NCBI GenBank assembly: GCA_017631705.1 | Contig: JAGBSU010000053.1 | Coordinates: forward strand, 1 to 14,924 | Origin: Clostridia bacterium | Lineage (GTDB): Bacteria; Bacillota; Clostridia; Oscillospirales; Acutalibacteraceae | Length of the DNA: 14,924 nt | Direction: 5' to 3' | Shown here: positions 5,893 through 12,567 of the stretch, one piece after another | How the letters are laid out: each line of letters begins with the position of its first letter | Position numbering within the stretch: position 1 is the stretch's first letter | Translations under genes and position numbers: made by a program | Notes under the pieces: model-generated | What the model saw: only the letters and a program-made list of their open reading frames with translations | Database searches by the model: none | Told to the model about the DNA's origin: nothing

Positions 5893-7041
5893 TCAAAAGA
5901 GCGACGTGCCGTTTTCGGGCGCCGATACACCGAGATAGTCGCATACCGTGGCGGCAACATCGGCAAAAGTTTCCCGTGTGTCTAAAGAACGTGGCTTAAT
6001 TGACTTGCCATACACCAACAACGGAACATATTCTCTGGTATGGTCGGTACTGCTGTCTCCCGGGTCACAACCGTGGTCGGCGGTAATAATCAGCATATCG
6101 TCCGCCTGTAATTGCGGTAAAAATGTGCCAAGCCAAGCATCAAATGCCGAAAGCGCCTCGGCATATCCTACGGCATTGTTACGGTGCCCATACACCATAT
6201 CAAAATCCACCAAATTGGTAAAGCACAAACCTTCAAAGACTGTCTCTGCCATGGTGGCAGTCGCTGTCATTCCCTCTTCGTTGCTGTGAGTGGGTATTTT
6301 CTGCGTTATGCCGACCCCTGCAAAAATATCCGAAATTTTGCCGATGGCAATCACTTGCTTTCCTTCGGCTTTCAGCGTATCCAACATTGTTTTTCCGATA
6401 GGTGCCAAGGAAAAATCGCGGCGGTTTGCTGTACGGGTATACGCACCGCTTTTACCGACAAAGGGGCGAGCAATAACGCGCCCAACGGCATGCTCGCCGT
6501 GTAATACTTCGCGGGCAATGCGGCAATACTCGTACAGTTCCTCTACCGGCACCACTTCTTCGTGTGCGGCAATTTGAAACACGCTGTCAGCCGATGTATA
6601 CACAATCAATTTGCCTGTCCGACAATGCTCGTCACCGAAATCGCGAATCACCTCGGTGCCGGAATACGGCTGATTGCACAGCACGCCTCGCCCGACACGG
6701 CGGGAAAATTCACACAGTAAATCTTCCGGAAAGCCTTGCGGATAGGTGGGAAACGGCTTTGTTACGCACAACCCTGCTAATTCCCAATGACCGGTGGTGG
6801 TGTCCTTTCCTGCCGAGCACTCCGCCATTCGCCCGTACGCGGCAAGCGGCGATGCCTCTCTTTCCAAAAACGGCAATCCTTTTATGTTTCCCAACCCCAA
6901 TTTTTTAAGAGTCGGTACGCACAATTTGCCGGTATCGTAGCAACTTTTCAAGGTATGGGCACCGCTGTCACCAAACGCCGCCGCATCCGGCAATTCGCCG
7001 ATACCGCAACTATCCAACACCATTAAAAACACGCGTTTCAT
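5893..7041 (-). CDS. deoB: Phosphopentomutase
   Basis: The 382-residue product has the normal DeoB length. It interconverts (deoxy)ribose-1-phosphate and (deoxy)ribose-5-phosphate in the cytosol, using two Mn ions and a phosphothreonine. Visible motifs are 'LMVLDSCGIGELPDA' (6-20, first metal Asp), 'GKDTTTGHWE' (78-87, the phosphothreonine region), 'GVGITQKIPTHSNEEGM' (about 250-266) and the metal-binding 'IITADHGCDPGDSSTDHTRE'. It starts four bases after the deoD stop, with GAGGTGAG inside the deoD end as ribosome binding site. This is tight translational spacing. It links the DeoD product to the DeoC substrate. Confidence 0.97.
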   Translation of the reverse strand: MKRVFLMVLDSCGIGELPDAAAFGDSGAHTLKSCYDTGKLCVPTLKKLGLGNIKGLPFLEREASPLAAYGRMAECSAGKDTTTGHWELAGLCVTKPFPTYPQGFPEDLLCEFSRRVGRGVLCNQPYSGTEVIRDFGDEHCRTGKLIVYTSADSVFQIAAHEEVVPVEELYEYCRIAREVLHGEHAVGRVIARPFVGKSGAYTRTANRRDFSLAPIGKTMLDTLKAEGKQVIAIGKISDIFAGVGITQKIPTHSNEEGMTATATMAETVFEGLCFTNLVDFDMVYGHRNNAVGYAEALSAFDAWLGTFLPQLQADDMLIITADHGCDPGDSSTDHTREYVPLLVYGKSIKPRSLDTRETFADVAATVCDYLGVSAPENGTSLF

Positions 7042-7045
7042 CGGC

Positions 7046-7768
7046 TCACCTCACTGCCGTGTTTAAGGCAATTTCCATCATCTGGGTAAAGGAAATTTGC
7101 CGTTCTTCGGCAGTCGTCTTTTCGCCGGTAACCAAACTATCCGAAACCGTGCAAATCGCCAATGCGCGTTTGCCGGCTCGTGCGGCGGTCATGTACAAAG
7201 CCGCCGCCTCCATTTCCACCGCCAGCACGCCCATTTTTTGCCACGCGGCGGTTGCGGCGGTATCGTCACTGTAAAAAGTGTCCGACGACAACAGATTGCC
7301 GACATGGTACCGCACCCCTAACTTTTCGGCTTCTGCCACCGCGGTTTGCAACACATCAAAACTGCCAAGCGGTGCCAGCGTACCGGGAAGACCGTATTGT
7401 GCCGCAAACTGCGAATTGGTGCAAGCCCCTTGTCCCAACACAATATCGCGCAACTGTACCTGCGGTTGCATACTTCCTGCCGAACCGATGCGCAGAATCG
7501 TTTCCACACCGAACGCGTGGTACAACTCATACGCATAAATACCCATAGACGGCATGCCCATACCGCTTGCCATTACCGACACCGGTTTGCCCAAATACTT
7601 GCCGGTATAGCCTTGCACACCGCGTACATTATTTATCAGTTTAATATCCGTCAAAAAATTTTCTGCCACAAAACGAGAACGCAGCGGGTCGCCCGGCATT
7701 AACACGGTTTTAGCAAAATCATCCGGCATCGCTTGAATATGCGGGGTGGGATACGGTAAGTTGTTCAT
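7046..7768 (-). CDS. deoD: Purine-nucleoside phosphorylase, DeoD (hexameric) type
   Basis: The 240-residue protein splits purine ribo- and deoxyribonucleosides with phosphate to a free base and (deoxy)ribose-1-phosphate. Motifs of the trimeric/hexameric DeoD class are clear: 'MPGDPLRSRFVAENFL' near the N terminus, 'GMPSMGIYAYEL', phosphate-binding 'RIGSAGS', 'SSDTFY', ribose-binding 'VEMEAAALY' and catalytic Asp in 'CTVSDSL'. The ATG at 7768 is preferred because AAAGGG lies eight bases upstream; a GTG three codons earlier is too close to that site. It starts 13 bases after deoC and ends four bases before deoB, in one operon. Confidence 0.96.
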   Translation of the reverse strand: MNNLPYPTPHIQAMPDDFAKTVLMPGDPLRSRFVAENFLTDIKLINNVRGVQGYTGKYLGKPVSVMASGMGMPSMGIYAYELYHAFGVETILRIGSAGSMQPQVQLRDIVLGQGACTNSQFAAQYGLPGTLAPLGSFDVLQTAVAEAEKLGVRYHVGNLLSSDTFYSDDTAATAAWQKMGVLAVEMEAAALYMTAARAGKRALAICTVSDSLVTGEKTTAEERQISFTQMMEIALNTAVR

Positions 7769-7781
7769 GATTAACACCCTT

Positions 7782-8435
7782 TCATGTTTTTTCTTTTATC
7801 AATCGAATCAAACGGCTGGTACCTAAACGAGACGCCCCCAACCGAACAAACTCTTCGGCATCCTCCCATGTGGAAATACCGCCTGCCGCTTTTATCTTTA
7901 CCGACGGTGATACATGTGCGGCAAACAATGCCACATCCTCTTTGGTAGCGCCGCCTTTGGAAAAACCGGTCGAGGTTTTAATGTAGTCCGCTCCCGACAA
8001 GGAAACGATTTCACACATTTTTATTTTTTCTTCCTCGGTCAGCAGACAGGTTTCCACAATCACTTTGAGAACGCGGTCACCACACGCCGCTTTCACGGCT
8101 TGAATATCTGCTAACACCTCGTCGTACTGCCTTGCCCGTAATTTGCCGAGTGCAATCACCATGTCAATTTCATCGGCTCCGTTTCGCAAGGCATCGTTCG
8201 CTTCAAACACTTTAGCAGCAGTCGTTGCATATCCGTTAGGGAACCCAATCACCGTACAAATCGGCAAACGGTCACCCACATAGTCCTTTGCCTGCTGAAC
8301 AAACACAGCAGGAATACATACCGAAGCGGTATGGTACGCCATTCCGTCGTCACAAGCCGCGCGTACCTCTTCCCAGACAGCGGTCGGTGACAGCACAGTG
8401 TGGTCTACTAACGATAATATGTCTTGTCTGTTCAT
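7782..8435 (-). CDS. deoC: Deoxyribose-phosphate aldolase
   Basis: The 217-residue class I aldolase cleaves 2-deoxyribose-5-phosphate to glyceraldehyde-3-phosphate and acetaldehyde. Landmarks are 'VDHTVLSPTA' (10-19), 'CTVIGFPNG' (60-68), 'GADEIDMVI' (86-94, with Asp91 of the proton relay), Schiff-base Lys153 in YIKTSTGF and the second essential lysine in 'KIKAAGGI' (Lys182). The ribosome binding site AAAGGAG lies seven bases before the ATG at 8435. It is the first gene of the deoC-deoD-deoB-cdd operon and has a strong promoter (8467-8495). No obvious DeoR-type operator was recognised, apart from an AT-rich palindromic stretch around the -10. Confidence 0.97.
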   Translation of the reverse strand: MNRQDILSLVDHTVLSPTAVWEEVRAACDDGMAYHTASVCIPAVFVQQAKDYVGDRLPICTVIGFPNGYATTAAKVFEANDALRNGADEIDMVIALGKLRARQYDEVLADIQAVKAACGDRVLKVIVETCLLTEEEKIKMCEIVSLSGADYIKTSTGFSKGGATKEDVALFAAHVSPSVKIKAAGGISTWEDAEEFVRLGASRLGTSRLIRLIKEKT

Positions 8436-8466
8436 AAACGAACTCCTTTATCAAAACTACAATATA

Positions 8467-8495
8467 AATATATCATTTTTCGCCTCTGTTTTCAA
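8467..8495 (-). promoter_or_regulatory. Promoter of the deoC-deoD-deoB-cdd operon
   Basis: Read on the minus strand: TTGAAA (8495-8490), a 17-base spacer, then TATATT (8472-8467) preceded by TGA (extended -10). The start point is predicted about 20-25 bases upstream of the deoC ATG. An upstream terminator (8505-8536) isolates it from the DUF6514-like gene. Confidence 0.8.
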
Positions 8496-8502
8496 GGGCT
8501 TT

Positions 8503-8536
8503 GCAAAAAGAGCCAAACCTAAAAGGTTCAGCTCTT
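8503..8536 (-). terminator. Terminator of the DUF6514-like gene
   Basis: On the minus strand AAGAGCTGAACC (8536-8525) pairs with GGTTTGGCTCTT (8519-8508), including two G-T wobbles, around a five-base loop. The stem ends in a TTTTT run (8509-8505). The stop codon of the gene lies five bases before the stem. Confidence 0.85.
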
Positions 8537-8540
8537 CAAA

Positions 8541-8780
8541 TCATCGTATATATTGCTTGATTAAAAAATCCTGCATCAAATATCGCAATTGTTCTTCGTC
8601 AATGTACTCGCCGTGTAGTGATACCGCAAAGGCTTGTACCGCCTCTTTACAAGTGTCAACATCCCGCTGTTCCCACACCGTACCGTCTGTCGTTAAAATT
8701 CGCAACCCGTACGTCGTATGCCCAACATCATCCAATGGTATAATTTCCTCCACCACTTCACAGCCACACACCAACTTCAA
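8541..8780 (-). CDS. Small DUF6514-like protein
   Basis: I take the start as TTG at 8780, giving 79 residues. AAGGGGTG lies seven bases upstream of it, and a near-perfect promoter (8812-8840) lies inside the longer in-frame extension to 8888, so that extension cannot be translated from this promoter. The product has no signal peptide or membrane segment. The pattern 'TTYGLRILTTDGTVWEQRDV' followed by a helical 'YIDEEQLRYLMQDFLIKQ' tail resembles the Clostridia-specific DUF6514 family, whose function is unknown. It follows spoIIR by about 100 bases but has its own promoter and terminator, so it is a single-gene unit. The family call is from pattern memory and is moderate. Confidence 0.72.
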   Translation of the reverse strand: MKLVCGCEVVEEIIPLDDVGHTTYGLRILTTDGTVWEQRDVDTCKEAVQAFAVSLHGEYIDEEQLRYLMQDFLIKQYIR

Positions 8781-8811
8781 GCGTGAACACCCCTTTTTCC
8801 TTTCATTGAGC

Positions 8812-8840
8812 AGTATAGCACTTTTTACCGTGAATGTCAA
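8812..8840 (-). promoter_or_regulatory. Consensus sigma-A promoter of the DUF6514-like gene
   Basis: On the minus strand TTGACA (8840-8835), a 17-base spacer and TATACT (8817-8812) preceded by TGC. The -35, spacer length and TGCTATACT core are the same as those of the tRNA-Gly promoter at 1202-1230. This indicates strong housekeeping transcription, and it fixes the start codon downstream at 8780. Confidence 0.87.
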
Positions 8841-8884
8841 TAACATTTTGTTAATTATATTCACTTTTTTGTTACATACCACCC

Positions 8885-9484
8885 TCATTTGTCAAAGAAG
8901 GCTATCACAGCCGAAACCCATTCCACCACCTTTAATCGCACGACATAGCGTGGCGCCTCTTCGATAATACCACATTGCTCTTTGGTAAAAGTGTCGGATA
9001 ATGATGTTTTATCGGTAGCGGAGGCAACGCAAAGCGGTGGGTACATCACACACCACCAATTTTTTCCTTTTCCTTCGCCTATTTTTATGCACAACGTTTT
9101 ATAGCGCCCCGCCGGAAACGTTCCGCTTTCATACGTGCGGGTGGTAAAATAGTCATCGGTAAGGTCGGCGCTTACCGTATAGGCAGAACCGTTTTCTTTA
9201 ATACACTGTTCCGCCGCCTGTTTGAGCCGAGGCAAGGCTTTTTGTATTTTTTGTTCCGCCGCTTCGCGGGTATCGACGTTTTTTAACAAGTCGGCTCCTG
9301 CGGTTGTCAGCGCATCGCGAACTTTCAATTTTAGCGCTTGGTCCTCGGCGGTATCGGAATTTGCCAACACATGCAGCCGAATCATGGATTGGCGAATACC
9401 CGCACAATGCCCTTCAAATCCACACCACACTAACAGTAAGCCAACCACCAAACAACCCGCAACAACGCGCCCATATTTTTTCAT
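8885..9484 (-). CDS. spoIIR: Stage II sporulation protein R
   Basis: In Bacillus, SpoIIR is made in the forespore under sigma-F, is exported and triggers SpoIIGA to process pro-sigma-E in the mother cell. The 199-residue protein has an N-terminal membrane or signal segment (about 7-22). The family core 'IRLHVLANSDTAEDQALKLK' begins at 35. The aromatic/Cys motif 'GKNWWCVMYPPLCV' lies at about 138-151. Length is normal for Clostridia. The ribosome binding site (AAGGTGG) is followed by seven T residues and then the ATG at 9484; it forms one arm of a hairpin (9488-9528). ispE lies 51 bases upstream. I could not identify a convincing sigma-F promoter. Its presence indicates a spore-forming lineage. 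Confidence 0.95.
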   Translation of the reverse strand: MKKYGRVVAGCLVVGLLLVWCGFEGHCAGIRQSMIRLHVLANSDTAEDQALKLKVRDALTTAGADLLKNVDTREAAEQKIQKALPRLKQAAEQCIKENGSAYTVSADLTDDYFTTRTYESGTFPAGRYKTLCIKIGEGKGKNWWCVMYPPLCVASATDKTSLSDTFTKEQCGIIEEAPRYVVRLKVVEWVSAVIAFFDK

Positions 9485-9528
9485 AAAAAAACCACCTTTT
9501 CTGTTGTACTTTGAGCATAGGTGGTTTT
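9485..9528 (-). terminator. Hairpin with U-tail between ispE and spoIIR, covering the spoIIR ribosome binding site
   Basis: On the minus strand AAAACCACCT (9528-9519) pairs perfectly over 10 bp with AGGTGGTTTT (9497-9488) around a 21-base loop. The T-run continues to 9485, next to the spoIIR ATG. It has terminator form for ispE, while the 3' arm contains the spoIIR Shine-Dalgarno sequence. The long loop lowers stability. Confidence 0.6.
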
Positions 9529-9535
9529 CGTAAAG

Positions 9536-10408
9536 TTATTCAATTTTTTCCAGCAAAATGCCGCTGCACGGCTGACAAAGTCGCGTTTGCGGATATTTTT
9601 TTTGCAATATATCGGCACAATGCCTTGCCGCTTCTTTTTGCGAAAAGATCCCGAACACTGCCGACCCGCTACCGCTAAGCGCCGCCGCTTTGGCACCGTG
9701 TTCTCGCATCGTACAGCAAATCGGCTCAGTTTCGGGAAGTGACAACGGTTGCTCAAATGAATTCCCTACACGAGAAAAAACACCGTCGGCATCTCCTGCC
9801 TGCAACGCCGCATACATACCATCGACATCGGGATGAAACAGGTTTTCGGCGCTATCCAGCAACGCATAGGCTTTCGGTGTAGAAACGCCGCCTTCCGGTT
9901 TTGCTATCACAATATAACACGGAGAAAGTGGGGATAGCGGTGTAAGTTCGGTACCGGTACCGACACCGAGAGCCGTACCGCCACACAAACAAAACGGAAC
10001 ATCGGCACCGATTTTCGCACCCAACTCCCACAGCGTTTCCTCGGGAAGCGGATAATCCGCCAACGCATTCAGTGCCGCTAATACACCTGCTGCATCGGCA
10101 CTGCCACCTGCCAAGCCCGCTTGCTGAGGAATGGATTTTTCCACAATAATAGAGATGCCCTCTGTAAAATTTGTCACTTGACGAAACAACGCCGCCGCTT
10201 TGTGTGCCGTATTTTTTTCGGTTTCCAGCGCTTTGTCGGAACACGAAAACGCAAATGCACCACGTTCCGGTAAAGTTTCTACGGTGATGCGGTCATACCA
10301 GTCAATCGCTTGAAAAACCGTTTGCAAAGTATGATACCCGTCCGCTCGTTTCCCCTTCACATCCAACGATAGGTTGATTTTAGCCGGTGCTAAGACAATA
10401 ATTTTCAC
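9536..10408 (-). CDS. ispE: 4-diphosphocytidyl-2-C-methyl-D-erythritol kinase
   Basis: The 290-residue GHMP kinase phosphorylates CDP-methylerythritol in the MEP (non-mevalonate) isoprenoid pathway. Motifs are 'APAKINLSLDV' (8-18, catalytic Lys10), the ATP-binding 'PQQAGLAGGSADAAGV' (94-109), 'GADVPFCLCGGTALGVG' (134-150, with the active-site Asp136), and a C-terminal 'AAALSGSGSAVFGIF' loop. The start is GTG at 10408 with AGGAGA seven bases upstream. Length is normal. It has a promoter at 10559-10587 and an unusually long leader of about 140 bases. spoIIR follows after a hairpin. Confidence 0.97.
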   Translation of the reverse strand: MKIIVLAPAKINLSLDVKGKRADGYHTLQTVFQAIDWYDRITVETLPERGAFAFSCSDKALETEKNTAHKAAALFRQVTNFTEGISIIVEKSIPQQAGLAGGSADAAGVLAALNALADYPLPEETLWELGAKIGADVPFCLCGGTALGVGTGTELTPLSPLSPCYIVIAKPEGGVSTPKAYALLDSAENLFHPDVDGMYAALQAGDADGVFSRVGNSFEQPLSLPETEPICCTMREHGAKAAALSGSGSAVFGIFSQKEAARHCADILQKKYPQTRLCQPCSGILLEKIE

Positions 10409-10552
10409 AATACTATCTCCTATACAAGTCCTCTTTCATTTTGACTTTCTCCCAAAAACATAACATGGCTTTCTTTGTAGCAGCGCAACACAAAGTGCGT
10501 TGCGGCGGAAATCATCGATTTTAACCGGATATTGGTATGTTCCCCTTCTCTT
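10409..10552 (-). other. Long ispE leader with hairpin and possible 31-codon ORF
   Basis: Between the predicted ispE start point and its GTG lie about 140 bases. A 9-bp GC-rich hairpin (10484-10504, CGCAAC.../...GTTGCG with one G-T wobble) sits in the middle. A 31-codon frame (10515 to 10420, ATG to TAG) runs through it, with its stop overlapping the ispE ribosome binding site. It has no ribosome binding site of its own and resembles nothing I know. Confidence 0.35.
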
Positions 10553-10558
10553 TTTTAC

Positions 10559-10587
10559 AGTATATCACAAAAATATGCCGCTGCAAA
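10559..10587 (-). promoter_or_regulatory. Promoter of ispE
   Basis: On the minus strand TTTGCA (10587-10582; TTGCAG one base on is an alternative), a 17-base spacer and TATACT (10564-10559) preceded by TGA. The extended -10 is strong and the -35 is weak. It lies back to back with the divergent ACT-gene promoter. Confidence 0.6.
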
Positions 10588-10595
10588 GAAAATAT

Positions 10596-10624
10596 TTGCT
10601 TTATCGTAACTTTTGCGCTATAAT
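10596..10624 (+). promoter_or_regulatory. Promoter of the ACT-PFL gene pair
   Basis: TTGCTT (10596-10601), a 17-base spacer and a perfect TATAAT (10619-10624), about 30 bases upstream of the start codon at 10656. Its -35 end is separated from the divergent ispE promoter by about eight bases. Confidence 0.75.
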
Positions 10625-10655
10625 ATAACAATCTAAAGAAGGAGTGATACTGACT

Positions 10656-10925
10656 ATGCGCGCTGTAATTACCGTTATCGGAAAGGACACCGTCGGCATC
10701 TTGGCAAGCGTGTCTGCTGTCTGTGCAGAACACCACATCAACGTGTTAGAGGTAACCCAATCGATTTTACAAGATATGTTCGCCATGATTATGATGGTGG
10801 ATTTGAAAAAAAGCACCCTGCCATTCCCGGAATTTTCCGACCAATTGTCGCAACTGGGTGAAAAAATGGGTTTGGCCATTCACACGATGCACGAGGATAT
10901 TTTTAACTCGATGCACAAAATTTGA
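10656..10925 (+). CDS. ACT domain protein, UPF0237 family
   Basis: The 89-residue product is essentially one ACT domain: 'MRAVITVIGKDTVGILASVSA' (1-21) with the Gly turn typical of ligand-binding ACT folds, then 'HHINVLEVTQSILQDMFAMIMMVDL'. UPF0237 members resemble the glycine-cleavage regulator GcvR and are thought to bind an amino acid, but the ligand is unknown. The ATG at 10656 is chosen over the GTG at 10644 because the GTG lies inside the AAGAAGGAG ribosome binding site and the family begins with MRAVITV. The PFL gene follows 12 bases later. The two families are repeatedly neighbours, so a functional partnership is likely. Confidence 0.94.
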   Translation: MRAVITVIGKDTVGILASVSAVCAEHHINVLEVTQSILQDMFAMIMMVDLKKSTLPFPEFSDQLSQLGEKMGLAIHTMHEDIFNSMHKI

Positions 10926-10937
10926 TGGGAGAAAAGC

Positions 10938-12296
10938 ATGTTAAACACAAAGGATATTTTAGAAACCATTGCCATGATTCAAGAGGAGCATTTGGATATC
11001 CGCACCATCACAATGGGGATTTCGCTTCTCGATTGCTGTGACAGTAACATTGACACGGTTTGTCAACGTGTATACGATAAAATCACCACCCGTGCCGCAC
11101 GGTTAGTGGAAGTAGGTAATCAAATTGAAAAGGAATACGGTATCCCGATTATCAATAAACGTATTTCGGTAACACCTATTGCCATGGTGGTGGCCGCCTG
11201 CACGGATCGCAATCCTTTAAAACTGGCTCACACACTGGAAAAAGCGGCTGTTGCTTGCGGTGTTAACTTTATCGGCGGATATTCCGCTTTGGTGCACAAA
11301 GGTTTTGCCGCGGGTGACCGTGAATTGATCGAAAGTATCCCCGAAGCCTTGGCAACCACCGACCACGTCTGTTCTTCGGTAAATATCGGTTCCACCAAAT
11401 CCGGCATCAATATGGATGCTGTGGCTGAGATGGGTCACGTGGTACGCCGCTGTGCAGAACTTACGGCCGACCGCGATTGCATCGGTCCCGCCAAATTGGT
11501 GGTGTTTTGCAACGCACCGGAGGATAATCCATTTATGGCAGGTGCTTTTCATGGTGTCGGTGAACCGGATTGCGTTATCAATGTCGGCGTTTCCGGCCCC
11601 GGTGTGGTACGCGCCGCCTTGGAAAAAGCCGGTGATTGCGACTTGACGGCTGTTGCCGATTTGATTAAACGTACCGCTTTTAAAATCACACGCATGGGGC
11701 AACTCGTCGCCAAAGAGGCATCTCGCCGTTTGAATGTGCCGTTTGGTATTGTGGACTTATCGTTAGCCCCCACACCCGCCGTCGGTGATTCGGTGGCACA
11801 TATTTTGGAAGAAATGGGCTTGGAATGCTGCGGTGCCCACGGCACGACTGCCGCGCTCGCTTTGCTCAACGATGCTGTCAAAAAAGGCGGTGTCATGGCT
11901 TCTTCTCATGTGGGTGGCTTGTCCGGTGCATTTATTCCCGTTACCGAAGATGCCGGCATGATTGCCGCCGCACGCAGCGGTTGCCTTCGTATTGAAAAAT
12001 TAGAAGCCATGACCGCCGTTTGTTCGGTTGGATTGGACATGATAAACATTCCCGGCGACACACCGGCAGAGGTGATTGCCGCTATCATCGCCGACGAAGC
12101 AGCAATCGGGCTTATCAACTCCAAATCCACCGCTGTTCGTGTGATTCCCGCTATCGGCAAGCAAGTCGGCGAGGAATTGTCTTTCGGCGGACTGTTGGGC
12201 AGCGGTCCGGTAATGCCGCTTAACACCGCTTCTCCCGCACGGTTTATTCAACGCGGCGGTCGTATCCCCGCTCCGCTACAAAGTCTTAAAAACTAA
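10938..12296 (+). CDS. PFL family protein (UPF0210 / DUF711)
   Basis: The 452-residue protein matches the UPF0210 family over its full length. The N-terminal 'LETIAMIQEEHLDIRTITMGISLLDC' is followed by 'VNFIGGYSALVHKG', 'CSSVNIGSTKSGINMDAV', 'FMAGAFHGVGEPDCVINVGVSGPGVV' and 'VPFGIVDLSLAPTPAVGDSVAHILE'. The C terminus is 'RFIQRGGRIPAPLQSLKN'. The Gly-rich and Cys-containing central blocks resemble the fold shared with pyruvate formate-lyase-like proteins, but no glycyl radical motif is evident and the activity is unknown. The ribosome binding site GGGAG precedes the ATG. It is in an operon with the ACT gene and ends in a terminator (12305-12339). Confidence 0.95.
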   Translation: MLNTKDILETIAMIQEEHLDIRTITMGISLLDCCDSNIDTVCQRVYDKITTRAARLVEVGNQIEKEYGIPIINKRISVTPIAMVVAACTDRNPLKLAHTLEKAAVACGVNFIGGYSALVHKGFAAGDRELIESIPEALATTDHVCSSVNIGSTKSGINMDAVAEMGHVVRRCAELTADRDCIGPAKLVVFCNAPEDNPFMAGAFHGVGEPDCVINVGVSGPGVVRAALEKAGDCDLTAVADLIKRTAFKITRMGQLVAKEASRRLNVPFGIVDLSLAPTPAVGDSVAHILEEMGLECCGAHGTTAALALLNDAVKKGGVMASSHVGGLSGAFIPVTEDAGMIAAARSGCLRIEKLEAMTAVCSVGLDMINIPGDTPAEVIAAIIADEAAIGLINSKSTAVRVIPAIGKQVGEELSFGGLLGSGPVMPLNTASPARFIQRGGRIPAPLQSLKN

Positions 12297-12304
12297 ACCA
12301 AACA

Positions 12305-12339
12305 AGCCGTTGCCGTTACGACAACGGCTCGCTTTTTTT
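12305..12339 (+). terminator. Terminator of the ACT-PFL operon
   Basis: AGCCGTTG (12305-12312) pairs with CAACGGCT (12322-12329) around a nine-base loop, then CGC and seven T residues (12333-12339). It lies nine bases after the PFL stop codon. Confidence 0.88.
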
Positions 12340-12352
12340 GGGGAAATAGTGC

Positions 12353-12382
12353 TTGTATATATCTCTTTATTTATGATATACT
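12353..12382 (+). promoter_or_regulatory. Promoter of the Cys-rich protein-comM operon
   Basis: TTGTAT (12353-12358), an 18-base spacer and TATACT (12377-12382) preceded by TGA (extended -10). It lies between the PFL terminator and the small gene at 12409. Confidence 0.65.
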
Positions 12383-12408
12383 GGAACTTAAAGAAATGAG
12401 GTGCCGCT

Positions 12409-12564
12409 ATGTCGTTGGCCGATTGGATTATCCTTGCACTTGTCGTTATCGTCTTTGGTGTGACTTTTGGCATCCGGCGATATCGAAAAAAACAAGGAAA
12501 AAGCAATTGCGGTTGTTCTGATTGCTCCGGCTGTGCCGGTTGTGACCGCCGAAATGAGGGATAA
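12409..12564 (+). CDS. FeoB-associated-type Cys-rich membrane protein (51 aa)
   Basis: This small gene has its own promoter and a GAGGTG ribosome binding site five bases before the ATG. The product starts with one membrane helix (about 5-22), then a basic stretch (RRYRKKQGK, 23-31), then a Cys cluster, NCGCSDCSGCAGC (33-45; Cys34, 36, 39, 42 and 45). This layout matches the FeoB-associated Cys-rich membrane protein family, usually encoded beside the ferrous iron transporter FeoB. The cluster could bind Fe or another thiophilic metal at the inner membrane face, which is inference. No feo gene is present in this window. Instead comM begins three bases after its stop, with the comM ribosome binding site inside its last codons, so the two are translationally linked. 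Confidence 0.85.
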   Translation: MSLADWIILALVVIVFGVTFGIRRYRKKQGKSNCGCSDCSGCAGCDRRNEG

Positions 12565-12567
12565 CGT

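Noticed and set aside
5873..5944. N-terminal extension of cytidine deaminase
   Set aside because: It would overlap deoB, and a GGAGG site points to the ATG at 5872, which matches the family N terminus.
8398..8967. 189-codon plus-strand ORF across deoC, the DUF6514-like gene and spoIIR
   Set aside because: It runs antisense through three supported genes, their promoters and a terminator, and its product is compositionally random.
9540..9620. A possible sigma-F promoter for spoIIR at the end of ispE
   Set aside because: A GGAAAAAAT sequence fits the -10 pattern loosely, but no matching -35 lies at the right distance.
10521..10736. 71-codon minus-strand ORF across the ispE/ACT promoter region
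   Set aside because: It overlaps both divergent promoters and the start of the ACT gene, with no ribosome binding site or recognisable product.
11217..11702. 161-codon minus-strand ORF inside the PFL gene
   Set aside because: It is a shadow of a strongly conserved plus-strand gene.
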